Source: Halostreptopolyspora alba
Lineage (GTDB): Bacteria > Actinomycetota > Actinomycetes > Streptosporangiales > Streptosporangiaceae
Direction: 5' to 3'
Length of the DNA stretch: 64,000 nucleotides
Assembly: GCA_003725585.1 (NCBI GenBank)
Contig: RJMB01000011.1
Coordinates: 62,001 to 126,000, forward strand
Part shown: piece after piece, positions 59,347 to 64,000 of the stretch
Numbering within the stretch: the first letter of the stretch is position 1
Layout: each line of letters begins with the position of its first letter
Notes under the pieces: model-generated
What the model was told of the DNA's origin: nothing
The model's input: only the letters and a program-made list of their open reading frames with translations
The model's database searches: none
Program-made: the position numbers and the translations under genes

Positions 59347-59841
59347 ATGCCGACTCCGGAGTTCATACGCAAGCTGCGCGCGCGTGTCGGACACGAACTG
59401 CTGTGGCTGACCGGAGTGACGGCGGTGGTTATCGGATCGTCGGGTGAGATCCTGCTGCACCGCCGCGCCGACGATGGCCGATGGTCAACTCCCGGCGGGA
59501 TCCTGGAGCCGGGGGAGCAACCGGCCGCGGCGCTCGTCCGTGAGGTGTTCGAGGAGACGGGAGTGCACGTCGCGGTCGAGCGGGTCGCCAGCGTGGTGAC
59601 CGAGCCGCCCTTCACCTACCCGAACGGCGACCGGGTCCAGTTCCTCGACATCACGTTCCGCTGTCGTGCGGCCGGGGGCGCGCCGCGCACCGACGCGGAC
59701 GAGTCGTTGGAGATCCGCTGGTTCGCCCCCGACGCCCTCCCGGAACTGAACCCGCGCCTGCTCCGCAGGATCCGGCACGCGCACGAGGAGGGCGAGACCT
59801 ACTACGTCAGCCCCGATTCGGCGGCTGGTTCCAGAGGCTGA
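59347..59841 (+). CDS. Nudix hydrolase
   Basis: The 164-residue protein has the full Nudix box, beginning GGILEPGE and ending REVFEETGV, near residues 56-80. It hydrolyses a nucleoside diphosphate derivative with Mg2+; the substrate is unknown. N-terminal FIRKLRARVGHELLWL is typical of a MutT-like actinobacterial group. A GGGGGAAG stretch precedes the ATG. Confidence 0.9.
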   Translation: MPTPEFIRKLRARVGHELLWLTGVTAVVIGSSGEILLHRRADDGRWSTPGGILEPGEQPAAALVREVFEETGVHVAVERVASVVTEPPFTYPNGDRVQFLDITFRCRAAGGAPRTDADESLEIRWFAPDALPELNPRLLRRIRHAHEEGETYYVSPDSAAGSRG

Positions 59842-59915
59842 CAGGGGGGTCGGGCACGCGAGCCGTGGCCGGCCGGACGGCGAGGGCGCCCGCCCGGGCC
59901 GTCCGGCCTGGATGT

Positions 59916-60182
59916 TCATCCCCACTGTCGGCGCATCGTCCAGTGGTCGGTGGCGGTGTCGCACGCGATGTCGGCGATGCCGTGCTCTCCCCGGTCGGAC
60001 TCGGTGGCCACCCGAACCAGGTGGAACTCGGAATCTGTGCCCCTGGTGTCCGTGGCGTCCGGGGAGGAACGCCAGCTGCCGATAACGCGCCGCACCCGGT
60101 ACACGTGCCCGCGCCACGCGAAGAGGGCGGGGTGTCCGCCAGTGGTCGATCTGACGTCGATCCGTTCGTTGAAGAGACTCAC
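59916..60182 (-). CDS. DUF6504-like small protein
   Basis: The 88-residue protein starts MSLFNERIDV, followed by PALFAWRGHVYRVRRVIGSW and a His-containing end (HLVRVATE). This pattern is common in small actinomycete proteins near DNA polymerase or repair genes (DUF6504); none is adjacent here. The start codon is GTG at 60182. Function unknown. Confidence 0.75.
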   Translation of the reverse strand: MSLFNERIDVRSTTGGHPALFAWRGHVYRVRRVIGSWRSSPDATDTRGTDSEFHLVRVATESDRGEHGIADIACDTATDHWTMRRQWG

Positions 60183-60469
60183 ACCGCGAGGATATCGAAC
60201 AGTAGTTCGATCTCATCGTAGTCATGCAGGTGTGTCCGCCGCGTCACACCCTAGCCGTCACGGGTGGGTCACGTGGGGTGGGCGTGCCGGCCGATGGTGG
60301 GGACGAGCGCCGGCGTTCCCGGCTGACGTGGGAAGGTGGGTGGGTTGGCGGGGGCGGGTAGCCGGGGCGCGCTCGGGCGTGTCGGGAATCCGGGGCAGTA
60401 CGGGGAGCGCCGACCACTCGGTATGTTGGGGTCGGGACGGCCACGAGACGAGTGAGGACGCGATGAGCC

Positions 60470-61093
60470 ATGGCGGAATCGGCAGCGGACACGGGCGCGG
60501 CCGCCGGGCAGGCGGAGGGGGGCTGCCCGGCGGTGCCCGAGCGGCTGCTGGCGGCGGCCACGCGGCTGTTCGCCGATCGGGGGTTCGAGCGCACCTCGGT
60601 GCAGGAGCTCGTCGATGCCGCGGGCGTTACCAAAGGCGCGATGTACCATTATTTCGCGTCCAAGGAGGACGTGCTCTTCGCGGTCTTCAGGCGTGTCCTC
60701 GCGACGCAGATGCGCAACCTCGACGCGTTCGCCGCCGCCGAGGGGCCGGTGGCCGAGCGGTTGCGCGCGGCGGCGGTCGACGTCGTGGAGTCGACCGTGG
60801 CGAACCTGGACGACATGGTGATCTATTTCCGTTCGCTGCACGTGCTCTCGTACGAACGTCAGGATCAGGTTCGTGAGGAACGGCGCGTGTACCAGGATCG
60901 GTTTCGCGCGCTGATCGAGGAGGGACAGCGCGAGCGCGTCTTTCGCTCCGACGTGCCGGCCGACATGGTCGCCAGCCAGTACTTCGGCGCTGTGAACCAT
61001 CTGGGCATGTGGTACCGGCCCGATGGCGAGCTGGGCGGATCCGAGATCGGCGGGTACTACGCGGACCTGCTGCTCGCCGGGCTACGGCCGTGA
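60470..61093 (+). CDS. TetR family transcriptional regulator
   Basis: The 207-residue protein has the TetR helix-turn-helix (RLFADRGFERTSVQELVDAAGVTKGAMYHYFASKED split by a tight turn) at residues 22-68. A helical ligand domain with FRSLHVLSYERQDQVREERR follows. The second half resembles TetR proteins of fatty-acid or acyl-CoA catabolism, so it is a candidate for the shared site before acyl-CoA dehydrogenase and etfD; this is conjecture. The starting ATG lacks a strong ribosome site. Confidence 0.87.
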   Translation: MAESAADTGAAAGQAEGGCPAVPERLLAAATRLFADRGFERTSVQELVDAAGVTKGAMYHYFASKEDVLFAVFRRVLATQMRNLDAFAAAEGPVAERLRAAAVDVVESTVANLDDMVIYFRSLHVLSYERQDQVREERRVYQDRFRALIEEGQRERVFRSDVPADMVASQYFGAVNHLGMWYRPDGELGGSEIGGYYADLLLAGLRP

Positions 61094-61160
61094 CAGCCCC
61101 CGCGGGAGATCCGGCGGGGGCGCCGCGCCTTTGGGGCCTGTTTCCGGACTGAGGGAGCCT

Positions 61161-61422
61161 GGCTCGGGTGTGGCCGGGGTTCTGGAGGGTCCGGAGGTGG
61201 GGGAGTGAGGGACGAGCGAGTCCACCGGAGGTGCCCGAAGGTTCTCGGTTCTTAGACACCCGAGGCGAGCGGGAGCGAGCCCAGGAAACACGGCTCGGGT
61301 GTGGCCGGGGTTCTGGAGGGTCCGGAGGTGGGGGAGTGAGGGACGAGCGAGTCCACCGGAGGTGCCCGAAGGTTCTCGGTTCTTAGACACCCGAGGCGAG
61401 CGGGAGCGAGCCCGGGAGACAC
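61161..61422. repeat. 131-bp direct tandem repeat, two copies
   Basis: Copies begin at 61161 and 61292 (GGCTCGGGTGTGGCCGGGG) and are nearly identical. The unit is related to the 136-bp repeat before clpB: both contain TGGCCGGGGTTCTGGAGGG and CCGGAGGTG twice. It occupies the space between the convergent TetR and DivIVA-module genes. The repeats are direct and contiguous, not CRISPR-like. Confidence 0.9.
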
Positions 61423-61425
61423 CGT

Positions 61426-62109
61426 CTAGGAGGACTCGTAGCGGCGCAGCTCCGCGGCGAACGTGTCCAGGAACGCGTCGACCTCGGCGGGGTCGTAGCC
61501 GGGGCGCGCGCGGGTGGTGGCGAACCGGACCCGTTCCACGTCGGCGGAGGTGAGAACGGCCTGCCCGGGAGTTCCGTTCCACAACGCCGTCAGCGTCGCC
61601 TCGGCCGCGTCCAGGAACTCGTCGACTTCCTGCTCGTTGTAGCCGGTCGTGAGCCGTGTCATGGCGAACGTCCAGTCTCGGATGTCCTCGGGCCGCATGG
61701 CGGGACGGCCCTGTTCCTCCTCCGGCGCGGGAACCGGTAGCGGTGGCGCGGGGTCCGCGCGCCGCGTCTTGCGAACGGCCGCGGGTTCGGGAAGCGTGCC
61801 CGGGGGCGGCCGGTCGGCGACGGTGTCGAGCCCGTACTCGCGCAGTTCGTCGGCCACGGTGTCGAGGAACTCGTCCACGTCGTCCTCGCGGTATCCCGGA
61901 GTCAGCCTGGTTCCCCGAAACCTTGACGCCTGGACCTCCTCCGCGGTGATGAGCTGCTTGGGGAGGGGGCCGCCCTGTAACGCCGCGAACGTCGCGTCGA
62001 TCCGGTCGAGCAGGAGGTCGACGTCCTCTTCGTTGTAACCGGGGCGCAGGCGGGTTGTCCGGAAGGTCTTGTTGCGGATATCCGCTGGTGTCAGGCCCAT
62101 GACGTCCAT
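61426..62109 (-). CDS. Protein of four tandem DivIVA-like modules
   Basis: The 227-residue protein is built from four copies of the DivIVA membrane-binding N-terminal module. They begin LTPADIRNKTF, LITAEEVQASRF, MRPEDIRDWTF and LTSADVERVRF, each followed by TRLxPGYxxxDVDxFLD. Unlike DivIVA/Wag31 there is no long coiled coil. An acidic/Pro linker lies between modules 2 and 3. GGGGAG precedes the ATG at 62109. It may bind curved membrane or other DivIVA proteins, which is inference. Confidence 0.85.
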   Translation of the reverse strand: MDVMGLTPADIRNKTFRTTRLRPGYNEEDVDLLLDRIDATFAALQGGPLPKQLITAEEVQASRFRGTRLTPGYREDDVDEFLDTVADELREYGLDTVADRPPPGTLPEPAAVRKTRRADPAPPLPVPAPEEEQGRPAMRPEDIRDWTFAMTRLTTGYNEQEVDEFLDAAEATLTALWNGTPGQAVLTSADVERVRFATTRARPGYDPAEVDAFLDTFAAELRRYESS

Positions 62110-62211
62110 TGTGCCGACTCCCCGTGGTGTTGCTCACGGGGAGTGTGGGCTCTCGTTCCGGAGGACGGTCCGGGGATTCGCCGGGTGTGGGAGGCGTCGC
62201 CGCGCCGGTTG

Positions 62212-63072
62212 TCAGTCCCGTAGTAGGAAGCGGCTCTTGCCGGCGGCCACGGCTTCGGCGGCCCGCTGGCGCCATTCCTGGTCCCGCAGTAGTTCGGCGT
62301 CGTCGGCGTCGCCCAGGTTGCCGACCTCCAGGAAGATCTTGGGCACCGTGGAGAGGTTGAGTCCGCCCAGGTCGGTACGCACGTCGAGCCCCTCCTCGCC
62401 TACGTAGTCGGCGTAGGGGTGGCCGGTTCCGTCCCGGAACTCGGTGCGCACGTCCTCGGCGAGCTGGCGGGACTCGTCGACGATGTCCTCGGTGTAGCCC
62501 TCGACCTCACCCGGCGCGATCACGTGGAAGCCGCGGTTTCCGTCGCCGGCACCGTCGGCGTGGAGCGAGATGGCGGCGTCGGCGTCGGCGTCGTTGCCGA
62601 TCTCGGCGCGCTCGTTGATGCACGGGCCGACACCCTCGTTGTCCTGGCGTGTGAGGACGACCGTGGCCCCGTCCGCTTCCAGCGCCGCGCGGAGCTCCTG
62701 GGCGAACTCCCAGGTGAACTCGTGTTCGGAGTAGCCGTCGGCGCTTGTTGCGCCGACGGTGTCACACGCCTTCTCCATTGGCCCCGCCGGAACCTGTTCG
62801 CTGATCTCGGATATGGCGTCGGCGTTGCCTCCGTTGTGGCCGGGGTCGATGACGACGGTTCGGCCCGACAGCGGCCCCTCGTCCGGTTCGGCGTCGGGTG
62901 TGGCACCATCACCGCCGTCGTCGCCCGCCTCGCCCCGTGAGATGCCCGTGCATCCGGTCGTGGCGGTGAGGATGGCGGCCGCCGCCAGGGACGCGAGAAC
63001 ACCCGTGAGAAGGCGGGTGGGCTTCTTCGGCGCCCCTGCTCGTGTGGGGAGACTGGTGCGTGTGGTCGTCAA
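62212..63072 (-). CDS. N-acetylmuramoyl-L-alanine amidase lipoprotein (Amidase_3)
   Basis: The 286-residue lipoprotein has lipobox ATTGC (near residue 40). The zinc amidase domain has VVIDPGHNGG, SEHEFTWEF, ISLHADG and the catalytic Glu in IFLEVGNLGD. It cuts the bond between MurNAc and L-alanine in peptidoglycan. The TTG at 63072 has AAGGA five bases upstream and gives a proper signal peptide; a longer frame exists. Confidence 0.88.
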   Translation of the reverse strand: MTTTRTSLPTRAGAPKKPTRLLTGVLASLAAAAILTATTGCTGISRGEAGDDGGDGATPDAEPDEGPLSGRTVVIDPGHNGGNADAISEISEQVPAGPMEKACDTVGATSADGYSEHEFTWEFAQELRAALEADGATVVLTRQDNEGVGPCINERAEIGNDADADAAISLHADGAGDGNRGFHVIAPGEVEGYTEDIVDESRQLAEDVRTEFRDGTGHPYADYVGEEGLDVRTDLGGLNLSTVPKIFLEVGNLGDADDAELLRDQEWRQRAAEAVAAGKSRFLLRD

Positions 63073-63224
63073 CGATGTCCTTGGGCGCTGGGAAGTCGGG
63101 ATACCACAACCTAGCCGTTGTGGGGAACCCAAGCGAGCGGACTCGCGTCATATCGTGAAGAAGGGTTATTGGTGTCCGGCGTCCGGGCGGTCGCCGGCGA
63201 TTCGCGACTGTCGAGGTGATTCCG

Positions 63225-63587
63225 GTGCGTAGATCGAACCGCGCCGCGGCGGGCGCCGCCGCGTGGCAGGTGGTGCATGAGGGGGTCAAGCCCGGTAAGC
63301 CCTCGTTGTGGGCCCGTGCGAGCGCGATCCCGCGGATGCTCGGTGCCAGGCTCCGCGGTCGCTACACTCAGCTCCCGGCTTCGCGGCTGGTGCTGTTCGT
63401 CCTGGCGACGCTGTACATCGTCTCTCCGATCGACCTTGTTCCGGAGCTCTTCATTCCGATCTTCGGGCTGGCCGACGACGCGGTCATCGTCACCTGGCTC
63501 GCCTCGGGGCTGATGGGTGAGACGGAGCGGTTCCTCGAGTGGGAGCGTTCCGGTGACGACTACATCCAGGGCCACGTGGTCGGCTGA
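63225..63587 (+). CDS. YkvA/DUF1232 family membrane protein
   Basis: The 120-residue protein has two membrane helices, the family signature IVSPIDLVPELFIPIFGLADDAVIV, and a basic N-terminus. GAGGT lies seven bases before the GTG at 63225; a GTG at 63216 is less likely. Function unknown. Confidence 0.82.
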   Translation: MRRSNRAAAGAAAWQVVHEGVKPGKPSLWARASAIPRMLGARLRGRYTQLPASRLVLFVLATLYIVSPIDLVPELFIPIFGLADDAVIVTWLASGLMGETERFLEWERSGDDYIQGHVVG

Positions 63588-63652
63588 GTTCGCGTGGTGG
63601 ACGCTCGCCGGGCTCGGTGGGGCGGTCTCGGGGGCCACGGCCACGAGAGAAC

Positions 63653-63684
63653 GGGGCGGGCCGCCCGGAGTAGCGGCCCGCCCC
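63653..63684. terminator. Terminator between the DUF1232 gene and bldC
   Basis: 12-bp perfect arms GGGGCGGGCCGC and GCGGCCCGCCCC flank an eight-base loop between two convergent genes. Confidence 0.75.
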
Positions 63685-63709
63685 CGGTGGCCCCGGACAT
63701 GTTCTCCCG

Positions 63710-63735
63710 GGAGTGATCTGTTGGGAGATCACTCC
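63710..63735 (-). terminator. Hairpin overlapping the end of bldC
   Basis: 10-bp arms GGAGTGATCT and AGATCACTCC flank a six-base loop. It includes the bldC stop at 63729-63731 and probably ends its transcript. Confidence 0.7.
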
Positions 63736-63932
63736 GCGCGCTGGCTGGGAATGCCGGCCAGCAGTGCGCGGACCTCTGTCTCGCGGTAGCGGCGGTGCCC
63801 ACCCAGGGTGCGAATTGAGGTCAGCTTGCCCGCCTTTGCCCAGCGTGTGACGGTCTTGGGGTCCACGCGGAACATGGTGGCGACCTCGGCAGGGGTCAAC
63901 AGGGGCTCCGCCTCGGGCGTGCGAGTTGACAT
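63729..63932 (-). CDS. bldC: MerR-like developmental regulator BldC
   Basis: The 67-residue protein is a single winged helix: LLTPAEVATMFRVDPKTVTR, then KLTSIRTLGGHRRYRETEV. It is nearly the same in sequence as Streptomyces BldC, which binds DNA head-to-tail and controls the timing of sporulation. Length and N-terminus match. Presence of bldC fits a filamentous, differentiating actinomycete. Confidence 0.95.
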   Translation of the reverse strand: MSTRTPEAEPLLTPAEVATMFRVDPKTVTRWAKAGKLTSIRTLGGHRRYRETEVRALLAGIPSQRAE

Positions 63933-64000
63933 GTGTACGGCCTCTCCTCCCGGATCTGTGTGCCGATCCTTGAGCCTGATCCTGGCGCTTGGCCCGGATG

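Overview
This is a high-GC actinomycete chromosome segment, most likely from a filamentous, sporulating actinobacterium. It carries bldC, the HspR-type dnaK-grpE-dnaJ-hspR operon with a HAIR operator, DivIVA-domain proteins, mutA-mutB-meaB, an EtfD-like oxidoreductase and a type VII secretion (ESX-like) locus. Placement near Nocardiopsis/Streptomonospora/Thermobifida is an inference from protein flavour, not from a marker gene.

Layout. 0-2.4 kb: the end of an unknown gene, then a GntR regulator with a palindromic operator and an MFS transporter. 2.5-20.2 kb: a type VII secretion island. A beta-propeller-like lipoprotein gene and eccC (minus strand) diverge from eccD (plus). Next comes a minus-strand operon of a 111-aa helical protein, an 848-aa putative substrate and three related membrane-anchored proteins plus a truncated fourth copy. 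It diverges from two WXG100 genes, a small membrane protein and a kinase-like receptor whose catalytic loop is altered. 20.3-24.1 kb: a small unknown protein, a PrsW-family membrane protease, a decayed GntR gene in front of an MFS transporter, and a small membrane protein. 24.3-28.9 kb: acyl-CoA dehydrogenase, a PD-(D/E)XK family protein, a HAD phosphatase and a methyltransferase. 29-36.7 kb: the heat-shock block clpB, hspR, dnaJ, grpE and dnaK, with a 136-bp tandem repeat between clpB and hspR. 37-46.3 kb: etfD, a gamma-carbonic anhydrase-like protein, a DivIVA/coiled-coil protein, an acetyltransferase, an NlpC/P60 hydrolase, a YidC insertase and a Cu/Zn superoxide dismutase-like lipoprotein. 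46.4-51.7 kb: regulators, a decayed IS5-type transposase, two short-chain dehydrogenases with a divergent PadR regulator, and a YigZ protein. 51.8-58.5 kb: a beta-propeller lipoprotein and the methylmalonyl-CoA mutase operon. 58.8-64 kb: a STAS protein, a Nudix protein, a TetR regulator, a second copy of the tandem repeat family, a protein of four DivIVA modules, an N-acetylmuramoyl-alanine amidase, a DUF1232 protein and bldC.

How the parts fit. Acyl-CoA dehydrogenase, EtfD and methylmalonyl-CoA mutase together suggest beta-oxidation of fatty acids, including odd-chain ones. The first two share a putative operator motif, and a TetR regulator of unknown target lies at 60.5 kb. The most interesting region is 9.3-20.2 kb. 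Its minus-strand operon is organised like the LXG-type effector operons of type VII systems: a small helical partner, a large protein with an AT-rich 3' end, and an expanded, recombining set of membrane-anchored paralogs. That role is an inference.
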